In this document: piece after piece, positions 8,015-17,737 of the stretch
How positions within the stretch are numbered: the first letter of the stretch is position 1
Layout: each line of letters begins with the position of its first letter
DNA from: Sporolactobacillus sp. Y61
GTDB lineage: Bacteria > Bacillota > Bacilli > Bacillales > Sporolactobacillaceae
Assembly (NCBI RefSeq): GCF_040529185.1
Contig: NZ_CP159510.1
Coordinates: 2,046,001 to 2,110,000 of the forward strand
Direction of reading: 5' to 3'
Length of the DNA: 64,000 bases
Position numbers and translations under genes: made by a program
Notes under the pieces: model-generated
What the model was told of the DNA's origin: nothing
The model's input: only the letters and a program-made list of their open reading frames with translations
Database searches by the model: none

Positions 8015-8788
8015 ATGACTGTATATGAACATTTCAGGCCGGAAGAAGCGCCGCTGATTGACCGGTTTACCGACTGGAAAAATCAGACCGAGCGACGCTA
8101 TAAACCACGACTGACTGATTTCCTTGATCCCAGGCAACAGTTTATACTGAAATCGGTGATCGGCAATAATGGGGATGTCCATGTCGTTTTTTCCGGCGGC
8201 TATCCGGGTTCGGAAAGAAAGAGGGCGCTGATCCTGCCGGCATATGTCCCTTATGATGAGACGCAGTTCAAACTCTCATTTGTTGAGGCGGTGTTTGCCT
8301 CCAGGTTTTCATCCCTTCATCATTCAAGCCTTCTGGGCGCTTTACTTGGAACCGGTGTCGACCGGGATAAAATTGGTGATTTACTGGTGTCTGAACGTCA
8401 TGCACAGTTTATCTGTGCAAAAGAAATCGAATCCTGGCTGTTATTGAATCTGACCGCGGCCGGCAGAACGCCCGTGACATGCAGAACCATTGACCCGGCT
8501 TCACTTATACATAAAACGGAAAGCTGGATTGAAAACGAAGGAACAGTAGCCTCCCTCAGGCTGGATGCCGTTCTGTCTGAGCTGTATCACCTTCCACGTG
8601 CGAAAACGGCGGCTTTTATCAGCCATGATCTGGTAAAGGTCAACTGGCAGGTCATCGGGAAAAAGGATTTTGAAATTCGTGAGGGAGATATGATTTCCCT
8701 CAGAGGATATGGAAGAAGCAAAATTCTTGCAGTTGAAGGATTGACAAAAAAGAACAAAATCCGTCTGCGTTATGGTAAACTAGGTTAA
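8015..8788 (+). CDS. ylmH: S4-domain RNA-binding protein YlmH (RqcP)
   Basis: 257 residues, as in B. subtilis. The C-terminal S4 domain is clear (VASLRLDAVLSELYHLPRAKTAAFISHDLVKVN). The family acts with RqcH on stalled 50S subunits in alanine tailing. ATG 8015 (MTVYEHFRPEEA) is preferred to GTG 8003 and ATG 8006, which lie in the only ribosome-binding site, GGGTGA (8001-8006). The start region overlaps the end of ylmG. rqcH itself is in this window at 32790, so both parts of the pathway are present. Confidence 0.9.
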   Translation: MTVYEHFRPEEAPLIDRFTDWKNQTERRYKPRLTDFLDPRQQFILKSVIGNNGDVHVVFSGGYPGSERKRALILPAYVPYDETQFKLSFVEAVFASRFSSLHHSSLLGALLGTGVDRDKIGDLLVSERHAQFICAKEIESWLLLNLTAAGRTPVTCRTIDPASLIHKTESWIENEGTVASLRLDAVLSELYHLPRAKTAAFISHDLVKVNWQVIGKKDFEIREGDMISLRGYGRSKILAVEGLTKKNKIRLRYGKLG

Positions 8789-8829
8789 ACGACTAAATTG
8801 TGTGATTATTGCCTTGGAGGTGAAGCAGG

Positions 8830-9357
8830 ATGCCCTTAACACCATTGGACATTCATAATAAAGAGTTTTCGCGGGGGTTTCGCGGTTACGATGAAGATGA
8901 GGTAAACGATTTTCTGGATCAGATTATTAAGGACTACGAGACCCTGATCAGAGAGAAAAAGGAGCTTGAGGGCAAATTTAAGAATGCGGAAGAGAAACTC
9001 AGCCATTTCTCGAATATTGAGACGACGCTCAACAAAAGCATTCTTGTTGCTCAGGAAACAGCTGAAGAAGTAAAGCAGAATGCAAAGAAAGAGTCTAAAC
9101 TGATTGTCATGGAAGCAAAGAAAAATGCCGACAGAATTATTAATGAAGCCCTTGAAAAATCAAGGAAAGTCACACTCAACATCGAAGAACTGAAGAAAGA
9201 AGCAAATGTTTACCGGACACGGTTCCAGATGCTGATCGAAGCTCAGCTGGAATTGTTGAAAAGTGATGACTGGAAAAAGCTGACGATTCAGCCTGAAGAC
9301 GAAAAAGAAACTGAAAATGAGAAACAGGATGACGGTGTTTTAAAGACGCAGGCTTGA
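8830..9357 (+). CDS. divIVA: Cell pole and septum protein DivIVA
   Basis: Coiled-coil scaffold that binds negatively curved membrane at septa and poles, 175 residues. The N-terminal membrane-binding domain is typical (MPLTPLDIHNKEFSRGFRGYDEDEVNDFLD), with the exposed F-R pair in RGFRGYD. Residues from about 35 to 140 are strongly helical and coiled-coil (EKLSHFSNIETTLNKSILVAQETAEEV). A short acidic tail follows. GGAGGTGAAG precedes the ATG. The promoter of the ileS leader overlaps its stop codon. In sporulating cells DivIVA also positions chromosome origins at the poles. Confidence 0.96.
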   Translation: MPLTPLDIHNKEFSRGFRGYDEDEVNDFLDQIIKDYETLIREKKELEGKFKNAEEKLSHFSNIETTLNKSILVAQETAEEVKQNAKKESKLIVMEAKKNADRIINEALEKSRKVTLNIEELKKEANVYRTRFQMLIEAQLELLKSDDWKKLTIQPEDEKETENEKQDDGVLKTQA

Positions 9358-9382
9358 CGTACCTTCATCATTTGCATATACT
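9354..9382 (+). promoter_or_regulatory. Sigma-A promoter of the ileS leader
   Basis: TTGACG (9354-9359) and TATACT (9377-9382) with a 17-base spacer. The -35 box overlaps the divIVA stop codon. Confidence 0.85.
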
Positions 9383-9394
9383 GTTCTTAAACTA

Positions 9395-9657
9395 ATATGA
9401 AAATTTCAGCAAATCGCAGACGGGGACAGTAAACTTTATAGCAGAACCAAGCGAGCCGGAAGACGGTGTGAGTCCGGTGTTTTCAGTAAAGTTGAAAATC
9501 ACCCCTGAGTTTCCTCCTGAAAGCAGTAATCAATCCTGCGAGTAAGGCGGGACGCGTCATTCGCGTTAAGAATCATTAAGGTGACAGAATCATGTTATTC
9601 TGTTATTAGGGTGGTACCGCGGTCCTTCCGTCCCTTTGGGATGGAAGGACCTTTTCT
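9395..9657 (+). ncRNA. T-box leader of ileS, isoleucine specifier
   Basis: The leader senses uncharged tRNA-Ile and switches between terminator and antiterminator. The T-box AGGGTGGTACCGCG is at 9608-9621. The competing terminator is GGTCCTTCC (9621-9629) with GGAAGGACC (9643-9651), then TTTT. In the specifier loop of stem I, ATC (9498-9500) within GAAAATCACCCC is the isoleucine codon. Its own promoter lies just upstream at 9354-9382. Confidence 0.95.
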
Positions 9658-9694
9658 ATTTCAATACAGACAAAACATTGGGGGCGTTTTGACA

Positions 9695-12466
9695 GTGGAT
9701 TATAAGAAAACATTGCTGATGCCAAAAACGGCATTCAAAATGCGCGGCAATTTGCCGAACAAAGAGCCGCTGATGCAGCAAAAATGGGATGAAGACGACA
9801 TTTATCAGATGTCTCTTAAACACAATGAAGGCAAGCCGAAATTCATTTTGCATGACGGACCGCCTTATGCAAATGGAAATATTCATATCGGGCATGCTGA
9901 AAATAAGGTTCTGAAAGACATCATCAATCGCTTCAAATCGATGACAGGTTATCAGACCCCTTATGTTCCCGGGTGGGATACCCATGGATTACCGATCGAA
10001 CAGCAACTGGCGAAACAGGGGATTGACAGGAAAAAGATGTCGGTCGCCGATTTACGGGAGAAATGTAAGGAGTATGCGCTGGGTCAGGTTGATCGTCAGA
10101 GGAAGCAGTTTAAACGCCTGGGTGTCCGTGCAGACTGGGATCATCCTTACCTGACACTGAAAAAAGAATTCGAAGCAGAACAAATTAAAGTATTCGGTGA
10201 AATGGCAAGGAAGGGCTATATTTATAAAGACAAGAAGATTGTTTACTGGTCGCCGTCCTCTGAATCGGCACTGGCGGAAGCAGAAATTGAATATAAGGAT
10301 GTGGAATCCTATTCAATTTACGTATCCTTCCCTGTAAAAGACGGCAAAGGTGTACTGAATGCTGATGAAGAAGTCGTTATCTGGACGACGACGCCGTGGA
10401 CTCTGCCGGCGAACCTTGCGATTGCTGTAAATCCGAAATACGAATACAGTGTGGTTCAGACAGAAGGCAGGAAATACATCGTTGCCTCGGAACTTGTCGC
10501 CTCGCTGACCGGGACCTTGGGATGGAAAAGCCCTGAAGTTCTCCGTACGTTCAGTGGTAAAGATCTGGAAGGCGTGGTCTGCCGCCATCCGTTTTATGAC
10601 CGGGATTCGTTAATGATCCTTGGCGATCACGTCACTCTGGATGCCGGAACCGGTTGTGTTCATACAGCTCCCGGATTTGGCGAAGATGACTTCAATGTTG
10701 GGAAAAAATACGGTCTGGATATCCTCTGTAATGTGGATGATCGCGGCATGATGACTGACGAAGCACCGGGCTTTGAAGGTGTCTTTTATGCAAAAGCCAA
10801 TGAACCGGTTATCGAGAAACTGGAGAACGTGCACGCTCTGCTAAAAAAAGATAAGTTCGTCCACGCTTACCCGCATGACTGGCGGACGAAAAAACCGGTT
10901 ATTTTCCGCGCCACCAAGCAGTGGTTTGCTTCGATCAAAGCGTTCCGGGAACAGATTCTGAAGGCGATTCATGAAGTCAGATGGATTCCTTCCTGGGGCG
11001 ATGTCCGGATGACAAATATGATCAAAGACCGCGAAGACTGGTGTATTTCCAGACAAAGAGCATGGGGCGTTCCGATTCCGGTGTTCTACGGTGAAGACGG
11101 GGAACCGATTCTCACAACAGAAACCATTCAACATGTGTCAGAACTTTTCCGTAAATATGGATCCAATATCTGGTTCAAGCGTGAGGCGAAAGACCTGCTT
11201 CCTGAGGGATTTACTTCTGAGCACAGTCCTCATGGCGTCTTTAAAAAAGAAACGGATATCATGGATGTCTGGTTTGATTCCGGTTCAACCCATCAGGGTG
11301 TGCTGACCACACGGCCCGAACTCAGAAGGCCGGCAGATATGTATCTGGAGGGCTCCGACCAGTACCGCGGCTGGTTCAATTCTTCGCTGGCCACAAGTGT
11401 TGCCGTTACCGGTCATGCACCGTATAAGCAGATACTGAGTCATGGCTTTACGCTGGATGGCAAGGGACTGAAGATGAGCAAATCTGTCGGGAATGTCATC
11501 GACCCGATGAAGGTGATGAAGCAGTTCGGTGCCGATATCATCCGGCTGTGGGTTGCTTCTGTGGATTATCAGGCGGATGCCCGCGTTTCAAACGAGATTC
11601 TGGCACAGGTTGCAGAAGTTTATCGTAAGATTCGCAACACCGTCCGGTTTATGCTCGGTAATTTGAATGATTTTACGGAAAAGGACCTGGTCCCTGTAAA
11701 GGATATGCCTGAACTGGAGCAATTTATGCTGATCAGGCTCAATGAACTGATTGACACCTGTCTGAACGAATACAACGTCTATCAGTTCCAGAACGTTTAC
11801 AAAGCCGTGCAGAATTATTGCTCCATTGATCTGAGTGCATTTTATATGGATATTGCCAAAGATGCACTCTATGTTCAGGCGCGCGACAGCCTGGTTCGCC
11901 GTTCCGCCCAGACCGTCATGTTCAAAACAGTGACCGCCCTGACAAAATTGTTATCGCCGATTATCCCGCATACTGCAGAGGAGATCTGGCAGTTTATTCC
12001 CGGAGCTTCAGAAAAATCAGAATATGTTCAGCTGACAGATATGCCTGAGAAAACCGAAGTTCCTGATGCCGGTCAACTTAATGAGAAATGGAAAGCTCTT
12101 CTCAGTGTCAGAGATGATGTCCTTAAATCACTGGAAAAAGCACGCAATTCAAAAATGATTGGAAGTTCACTCGAAGCGTCGGTAACGGTTTATACAACGC
12201 CTTCAACGGAATGGCTGAAAGACCAGCCGGCCCTTGACAAACTTTTCATCGTCTCACACGTGGACGTCACAGATCAGTCTGCTCCAGAAGAGGCAGATCA
12301 GTACACAGAGGATGCGGTTCGGGTCAGTCCTGCCGAAGGGACAAAATGTGAACGCTGCTGGGCTGTTCTTCCGACAGTCGGAGAAGATCATGAACATCCG
12401 ACACTCTGTGCCGGCTGCAGTGAGACCGTCCGTCATGATTATGCCGGGGTCAGCTTCGAATCATAA
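9695..12466 (+). CDS. ileS: Isoleucyl-tRNA synthetase
   Basis: Class I aminoacyl-tRNA synthetase of 923 residues (921 in B. subtilis). The HIGH motif appears as [16 protein letters not shown] and the KMSKS loop as [10 protein letters not shown]. The editing domain ([32 protein letters not shown]) and the C-terminal zinc site (CERCW and CAGC) are complete. The open frame extends into the T-box; the real start is GTG 9695 ([12 protein letters not shown]), nine bases after GGGGGCG, rather than TTG 9689. A T-box with an ATC specifier controls it. The mRNA ends at a strong hairpin that also carries the ylyA ribosome-binding site. Confidence 0.97.
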   Translation: MDYKKTLLMPKTAFKMRGNLPNKEPLMQQKWDEDDIYQMSLKHNEGKPKFILHDGPPYANGNIHIGHAENKVLKDIINRFKSMTGYQTPYVPGWDTHGLPIEQQLAKQGIDRKKMSVADLREKCKEYALGQVDRQRKQFKRLGVRADWDHPYLTLKKEFEAEQIKVFGEMARKGYIYKDKKIVYWSPSSESALAEAEIEYKDVESYSIYVSFPVKDGKGVLNADEEVVIWTTTPWTLPANLAIAVNPKYEYSVVQTEGRKYIVASELVASLTGTLGWKSPEVLRTFSGKDLEGVVCRHPFYDRDSLMILGDHVTLDAGTGCVHTAPGFGEDDFNVGKKYGLDILCNVDDRGMMTDEAPGFEGVFYAKANEPVIEKLENVHALLKKDKFVHAYPHDWRTKKPVIFRATKQWFASIKAFREQILKAIHEVRWIPSWGDVRMTNMIKDREDWCISRQRAWGVPIPVFYGEDGEPILTTETIQHVSELFRKYGSNIWFKREAKDLLPEGFTSEHSPHGVFKKETDIMDVWFDSGSTHQGVLTTRPELRRPADMYLEGSDQYRGWFNSSLATSVAVTGHAPYKQILSHGFTLDGKGLKMSKSVGNVIDPMKVMKQFGADIIRLWVASVDYQADARVSNEILAQVAEVYRKIRNTVRFMLGNLNDFTEKDLVPVKDMPELEQFMLIRLNELIDTCLNEYNVYQFQNVYKAVQNYCSIDLSAFYMDIAKDALYVQARDSLVRRSAQTVMFKTVTALTKLLSPIIPHTAEEIWQFIPGASEKSEYVQLTDMPEKTEVPDAGQLNEKWKALLSVRDDVLKSLEKARNSKMIGSSLEASVTVYTTPSTEWLKDQPALDKLFIVSHVDVTDQSAPEEADQYTEDAVRVSPAEGTKCERCWAVLPTVGEDHEHPTLCAGCSETVRHDYAGVSFES

Positions 12467-12502
12467 TTGTTTCCATTTTGGCTAAATATTTTGCAGTCTA
12501 AT

Positions 12503-12556
12503 TCCCCTCTTTTATCCGCACAATAATCACGCGGTGATAAAGGGGGGGATTTTTTT
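12503..12556 (+). terminator. ileS terminator overlapping the ylyA translation start
   Basis: TCCCCTCTTTTATC (12503-12516) pairs over all 14 positions (two G-T) with GATAAAGGGGGGGA (12536-12549), and CGC/GCG can extend the stem inside. Seven Ts follow (12550-12556). The 3' arm contains the Shine-Dalgarno sequence of ylyA, and the TTG start codon (12555-12557) begins in the T-run. Confidence 0.7.
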
Positions 12557-13238
12557 GTTTGGCATCAGGGGCATAAAGAAGCAGTTATTAAAAAGAAAAG
12601 CCGTTCTGGAAAACAAAATGAAAAGTGATATGGAGACGTCAAAAGAATTCAGCGTATCCGATATTAGTTCAGGCGAGCTGTCTTCATATGATAATCATCC
12701 GGCTGAATCGGCCACGCAGCTTTATGAAAGGGAAAAGGACCTGGCATTTAATAAAATGAATAAGAACGAGCTCAAAGATATTCAGGATGCACTGGACAAG
12801 ATCGAGAACGGAACCTACGGTATTGATGAAAAAACAGGAAAAAAAATACCGCGGGCCCGGTTAAAGGCTTATCCTGCTGCAAGAACAGCTGTTCAGCATA
12901 CCACGCCCGAGCATAATCATAAGGTCAGACCGGCAGAAGAATCAGTCATTGCCGATCTGGATCAATCGGGTCTGGCGGCATTCAGGGACGGCGGATTTGA
13001 TGAACAGAACGCCTTTGATCTAGTCTCTTTATACAATGACCAAAGGATGGTATTTGAAAATGCTCCCTACAGTGGTCAGGAAGATGGCATGGGATTCGTT
13101 GATGATCTGGAAGGCTTTGCTGCGACAGATATCGATGGCTATCATGGTGATGATGATATTCAGATCCTGAGAAATCAGAATTACGAACGCTGGAGAAATA
13201 ATTATGACGTTGATGAAACAGATCCGATGGAACGTTGA
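12555..13238 (+). CDS. ylyA: YlyA/YteA-type DksA/TraR-like protein lacking the zinc cysteines
   Basis: 227 residues when started at TTG 12555, which has AGGGGGGG seven bases upstream; a GTG at 12534 lies within the terminator stem. Two helices (LLKRKAVLENKMKSD, ESATQLYEREKDLAFNKMNKNELKDIQDALDKIENGTYGI) form a DksA-like coiled coil, followed by ETGxxIPxxRLxAxPxA as TGKKIPRARLKAYPAA. The position usually held by a zinc-binding Cys in this family (YGIC) is Asp here, and the protein has no cysteine at all. The acidic C-terminal 90 residues are low in recognisable motifs. B. subtilis has ylyA in the same place between ileS and lspA; it influences RNA polymerase in sporulation. Confidence 0.85.
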   Translation: MFGIRGIKKQLLKRKAVLENKMKSDMETSKEFSVSDISSGELSSYDNHPAESATQLYEREKDLAFNKMNKNELKDIQDALDKIENGTYGIDEKTGKKIPRARLKAYPAARTAVQHTTPEHNHKVRPAEESVIADLDQSGLAAFRDGGFDEQNAFDLVSLYNDQRMVFENAPYSGQEDGMGFVDDLEGFAATDIDGYHGDDDIQILRNQNYERWRNNYDVDETDPMER

Positions 13239-13244
13239 ACATTT

Positions 13245-13273
13245 GGGCTGCAGCAACACCTGCAGCTCTTTTT
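13245..13273 (+). terminator. Intrinsic terminator after ylyA
   Basis: GGGCTGCAG (13245-13253) pairs with CTGCAGCTC (13260-13268), followed by TTTTT. Confidence 0.85.
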
Positions 13274-13350
13274 CAATCGCCTGAAACGGCAGATTATGCT
13301 AAAATGCAGAATGAGTACATACGTCAGTCAGAGCAGTCTGGAGGAGAATG

Positions 13351-13803
13351 ATGGTTTATTACTTTATTGCACTCATCGTTTTAATAGTGGATCAGCTGTC
13401 AAAATGGCTGGTCGTGCAAAACATGACAATCGGGGAAAGTATACAGCTGATTCCCCATATTTTTTATTTGACATCCTTGCGAAATACAGGAGCCGCCTGG
13501 AATATTCTTGAGGGCCAGTTCGTTTTTTTCTTCCTGGTAACCGGTGTGGTACTCGTGATTATTATTTATTATATGCAAAGATATGGCCGAAAACAGCCAC
13601 TTTTGGGGACGGCCCTTGGTCTGATCATCGGGGGAGCCCTCGGCAACTTTGTGGACCGGCTGTTCAGGGGTGAAGTGGTTGATTTTTTTCACGTTTATAT
13701 TTTTCAATACAGTTTTCCTGTATTCAATGTCGCAGATGCTTCGCTGTCGATTGGTGTCTTTTTTATGATCATCTATCTTTTAAAAGACGGGAAAAAGGAG
13801 TAG
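13351..13803 (+). CDS. lspA: Lipoprotein signal peptidase LspA
   Basis: Membrane aspartic protease that removes signal peptides from lipidated prolipoproteins, 150 residues with four transmembrane helices. The catalytic aspartates are D102 (GNFVDRLFRGEVVDF) and D129 (FNVADASL); NTGAAW is also conserved. Two ATGs occur in a row; 13351 is chosen because it is six bases from GGAGG (13340-13344) and gives MVYYFIALIV. rluD begins seven bases after its stop, so the two genes form an operon. Confidence 0.96.
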   Translation: MVYYFIALIVLIVDQLSKWLVVQNMTIGESIQLIPHIFYLTSLRNTGAAWNILEGQFVFFFLVTGVVLVIIIYYMQRYGRKQPLLGTALGLIIGGALGNFVDRLFRGEVVDFFHVYIFQYSFPVFNVADASLSIGVFFMIIYLLKDGKKE

Positions 13804-13810
13804 TTCGGGT

Positions 13811-14731
13811 ATGTCTTTGACGCGTTTAAAAGCAGAATCCGGGGATGCGGGAAAACGACTGGACCGGTGGGTGACTGAACAGTTTCCTGAAGAATCAAGA
13901 AACCGGATACAGCAATTAATCAAAGACCACCACATTACGGTTAACGATGAGGCAGAAAAGGTCAATTACAGGATGAAGGAAGGGGATCAGATAACGGTCC
14001 GGATTCCGGATCCCGAACCGCTTCAGGTCACGCCCGAAAACATCAGTCTGGATATTTTTTACGAAGATGATCAGGTTATTGTGGTGAACAAGCCAAGAGG
14101 AATGGTTGTTCATCCTGCACCCGGGCATATGAGCGGGACCCTTGTGAATGCGCTGCTCTTTCATTGCCGGGATCTTTCCGGCATCAACGGCATGCTCAGG
14201 CCGGGGATTGTTCACAGAATTGATAAAGATACTTCCGGACTGCTGATGGTTGCGAAAACAGACCGGGCTCATCGATCGCTGGCACAACAGTTGAAAAATA
14301 AAACAACAAGCCGGGTGTACCTGGCGATTGTGCATGGCTCGGTTGCAACAGATACCGGAACTGTGGATGCGCCGATTGGCCGGGATGATAAGGACAGGAA
14401 GAAAATGGCGGTCACGAATCATAACAGCAAGTCTGCAGTTACCCATTTTAGGGTTCTTGAACGTTTTTCCAGGTACACGTATCTCTCATGCAGACTGGAG
14501 ACCGGACGAACGCATCAGATCAGAGTGCATATGGCTTATATCGGGTATCCGCTTGCAGGAGATCCAAAATACGGATTTCATAAAACATTACCGATTAAAG
14601 GACAGGCACTGCATGCAGCAGAACTTGGATTCAGACACCCTGTAACCGGAAAATGGATGCACTTTACTGCAGCACCTCCGGAGGATTTCTCCCGACTGCT
14701 GCGTCTTCTTCGCTCAGGGCAGTTTTCCTGA
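13811..14731 (+). CDS. rluD: RluD-family 23S rRNA pseudouridine synthase (YlyB)
   Basis: Pseudouridine synthase of 306 residues. An N-terminal S4 domain (GKRLDRWVTEQFPEESRNRIQQLIKDHHITVN) precedes the catalytic domain, with the nucleophile D140 in the signature HRIDKDTSGLLMVAK. ETGRTHQIRVH and YPLAGDPKYG are the standard later motifs. ATG 13811 has only a weak upstream GGAG, overlapping the lspA end. The lspA-rluD-pyrR order is the same as in Bacillus. The pyr promoter starts 20 bases after its stop. Confidence 0.95.
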   Translation: MSLTRLKAESGDAGKRLDRWVTEQFPEESRNRIQQLIKDHHITVNDEAEKVNYRMKEGDQITVRIPDPEPLQVTPENISLDIFYEDDQVIVVNKPRGMVVHPAPGHMSGTLVNALLFHCRDLSGINGMLRPGIVHRIDKDTSGLLMVAKTDRAHRSLAQQLKNKTTSRVYLAIVHGSVATDTGTVDAPIGRDDKDRKKMAVTNHNSKSAVTHFRVLERFSRYTYLSCRLETGRTHQIRVHMAYIGYPLAGDPKYGFHKTLPIKGQALHAAELGFRHPVTGKWMHFTAAPPEDFSRLLRLLRSGQFS

Positions 14732-14750
14732 ATCATTTTGCCAAAGACGA

Positions 14751-14779
14751 TTGACAAAAGGGAGTCATTTTGTCATACT
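14751..14779 (+). promoter_or_regulatory. Sigma-A promoter of the pyr operon
   Basis: TTGACA (14751-14756) and CATACT (14774-14779), spacer 17. The two boxes are spanned by a perfect inverted repeat, TGACAAAA (14752-14759) and TTTTGTCA (14768-14775), which may be coincidental or an operator. Confidence 0.8.
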
Positions 14780-15484
<705 letters not shown>

Positions 15485-15520
15485 CTACAAAAGTAATTCA
15501 GTAAAACGTCTTTTAAGGGC

Positions 15521-15612
15521 AGTCCGGTGAGACTGACAAAGAACGGTAAACGAATTGCAGCTTTTTTGCATACAAAACCTCTTTGTCGGCTTTCCGGCAG
15601 AGAGGTTTTTTC
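15521..15612 (+). promoter_or_regulatory. PyrR-controlled attenuator upstream of pyrB
   Basis: A second PyrR-binding loop, AGTCCGGTGAGACT (15521-15534), precedes the terminator AACCTCT...AGAGAGGTT with a T-run (15575-15612). B. subtilis has three such sites around pyrR, pyrP and pyrB; here there are two because pyrP is not in the cluster. Confidence 0.92.
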
Positions 15613-15688
15613 AATCAGTCAGAATGATGTGGCAGAGAACATGAAAGCTGCGAAATAACACACATTAAAAAACGGGGAGGAAACGGGC

Positions 15689-16611
15689 ATGGCCAATCTG
15701 TTCAGTTTAAATGACCTGACGTTAACTGAAATCACTGGAATTCTTGATCGCGCAGAGCACATCCGGGAAATGGGTGAGTCCGGATGGATGCCGTCTAATC
15801 ACACACTTGTAGCCAATCTGTTTTTTGAACCGAGTACGCGTACGCGCTTCAGCTTTGAGACGGCGGAAAAAAGGCTGGGCTATCAGATACTTAATTTCAG
15901 CAGTCAGTCGTCAAGTACACAAAAGGGCGAGTCGCTTTATGACACCGTCCGGACGATGGAAGCAATTGGAGCAAAAGCCGTTGTGATCCGGCATAAAGAG
16001 GAAGGCTTTTTCAGACAACTGGAAGGTCTTGATCTTCAGATTCTGAATGCCGGTGACGGGGCGGGAAATCACCCGACGCAGGCCCTGCTGGACTTACTGA
16101 CAATCAGACAGGAATTCATGATGTTTCGCGGACTGACCGTCGCCATTATCGGCGATCTGAGGTACAGCCGGGTTGCCCGGTCAGATTCAGAAATTCTGAC
16201 AAGGCTTGGCTGCCGGGTGCTGCTTTCCGGACCAGAGGAATGGAAAAATACGGATCTTCCTGGAAAATATGTGTCGGTCGATGAAGCCGTGGAAGCAGCC
16301 GATGTGGTGATCATGCTGCGCATTCAGCATGAACGCCATGAACAGGCTATGCGCATGAGCCGTGAAGCGTACCATAACAGGTACGGCCTGACGAAGAAGC
16401 GTGCCGGTCAAATGAAACAGGGCAGTATCATCATGCATCCGGGTCCTGTCAACCGGGTGTGGAAATGGACAGCGAGCTAGTTGAATCGCCGCAGTCCAGA
16501 TACTTTAAACAGATCCATAATGGGGTGCTGGTTCGTATGGCTGCACTCGAATGGGCCATTCATCCGGACAGTCAGGCAGTTCACTCGTCACGTGTGCCTG
16601 AGAGCATATAA
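15689..16611 (+). CDS. pyrB: Aspartate carbamoyltransferase catalytic subunit, frameshifted in this sequence
   Basis: Joins carbamoyl phosphate and aspartate in pyrimidine synthesis. The carbamoyl-phosphate signature FFEPSTRTRFSFE and GDGAGNHPTQALLDLLTI are intact. The frame ends early at 16478-16480; adding one G to the run at 16455-16457 gives IMHPGPVNRGVEMDSELV and a further 50 residues with SRYFKQIHNGVLVRMAAL, stopping at 16609-16611, about 307 residues (304 in B. subtilis). GGGGAGG precedes ATG 15689. In B. subtilis pyrC follows; here carA follows directly after 34 bases. Confidence 0.95.
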
Positions 16612-16645
16612 AACGGGATGACGGAAGCAAAAAGGAGTGGGATTT

Positions 16646-17737
16646 TTGAAAAGACAGCTTGTTTTAGAAAACGGGGCCTCGTTTACAGGCGAGGCGTTCG
16701 GCAGTCTCAGAGTATCCAGGGGAGAAGTCGTATTTAATACGGGCATGACCGGGTATCAGGAAGTGATTACCGATCCATCCTACTGCGGTCAGATTGTCAC
16801 CCTGACTTATCCATTGATTGGAAATTACGGCATCAACCGTTCAGATAATGAATCAGGACGTCCGTCCATTTCCGGACTTATCGCGAGGGAAGTATCGGAA
16901 ATGCCGTCCCACTGGCAGAAGGAAAAAACGTTAAGCGCCTGGCTTGAAGAATACGATATCCCGGGCATTGAGGGGATAGACACCCGCCGCCTGACGAAAA
17001 TGATCCGTGAATACGGCACATTGAAAGGCATGATTGCTTCTTCTGAAGAAAATCCTGAAGAAATTGCTGACGCGTTGAAAGGATGGACCCTCCCGACGGA
17101 TCAGATCAGCAGAGTGTCCACCAAGTCAGCCTATGTGACGCCCGGCCCGGGACCCAGAATTGTTCTGGTTGATTTCGGGGCAAAACAGGGTATATTGCGC
17201 GAATGCATTAAACGCGGCTGTGATGTGGTCGTTGTCCCCTATCAGACGAGTGCCGGAGACATCATGAAACTTCATCCCGATGGTCTTTTGCTCAGCAATG
17301 GACCGGGTAATCCAAAAGATGTGCCCGAAGCGATCAATATGGTCAGGGAGATGCTTGGCAAAGTGCCTCTGTTCGGTGTCTGTCTCGGTCATCAGCTGTT
17401 CGCTCTGGCATCAGGAGCGAATACAGTGAAAATGCGCTTCGGCCATCGCGGCGTCAACCATCCTGTAAAGGATTTGAGAACCGGCCGTTTTGCGATTACT
17501 TCACAGAATCACGGATTTACAGTGGAACCCTCTTCTCTTGAAGGAACTGAGCTGGAAGTCACGCACATCGCGATCAATGACGGGACGATTGAAGGTTTAC
17601 GTCATAAGCGCTTCCCTGCTTTCAGCGTGCAGTATCATCCGGAGGCTTCCCCGGGACCGGACGACAGCCAGGGGCTTTTCGATGAGTTTCTGTCGATGGT
17701 GAATGAATTCAGGAAAGAAGGTGCAGAACTTGCCTAA
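16646..17737 (+). CDS. carA: Carbamoyl-phosphate synthase small (glutaminase) subunit
   Basis: Releases ammonia from glutamine for the large subunit. 363 residues. The class I glutamine amidotransferase domain shows [12 protein letters not shown] with the catalytic Cys, SQNHGFTVE, and the [11 protein letters not shown]is-Glu pair. N-terminal [20 protein letters not shown] comes from TTG 16646, eight bases after AAAGGAG; the GTG at 16637 overlaps that site. Its end overlaps the carB start by eight bases, so the two subunits are translationally coupled. Confidence 0.96.
   Translation: MKRQLVLENGASFTGEAFGSLRVSRGEVVFNTGMTGYQEVITDPSYCGQIVTLTYPLIGNYGINRSDNESGRPSISGLIAREVSEMPSHWQKEKTLSAWLEEYDIPGIEGIDTRRLTKMIREYGTLKGMIASSEENPEEIADALKGWTLPTDQISRVSTKSAYVTPGPGPRIVLVDFGAKQGILRECIKRGCDVVVVPYQTSAGDIMKLHPDGLLLSNGPGNPKDVPEAINMVREMLGKVPLFGVCLGHQLFALASGANTVKMRFGHRGVNHPVKDLRTGRFAITSQNHGFTVEPSSLEGTELEVTHIAINDGTIEGLRHKRFPAFSVQYHPEASPGPDDSQGLFDEFLSMVNEFRKEGAELA

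Noticed and set aside
14752-14775. PurR- or other repressor operator over the pyr promoter
   Set aside because: The 8-base inverted repeat is perfect, but pyr control is fully explained by the PyrR attenuators, and the arms include the -35 consensus itself.
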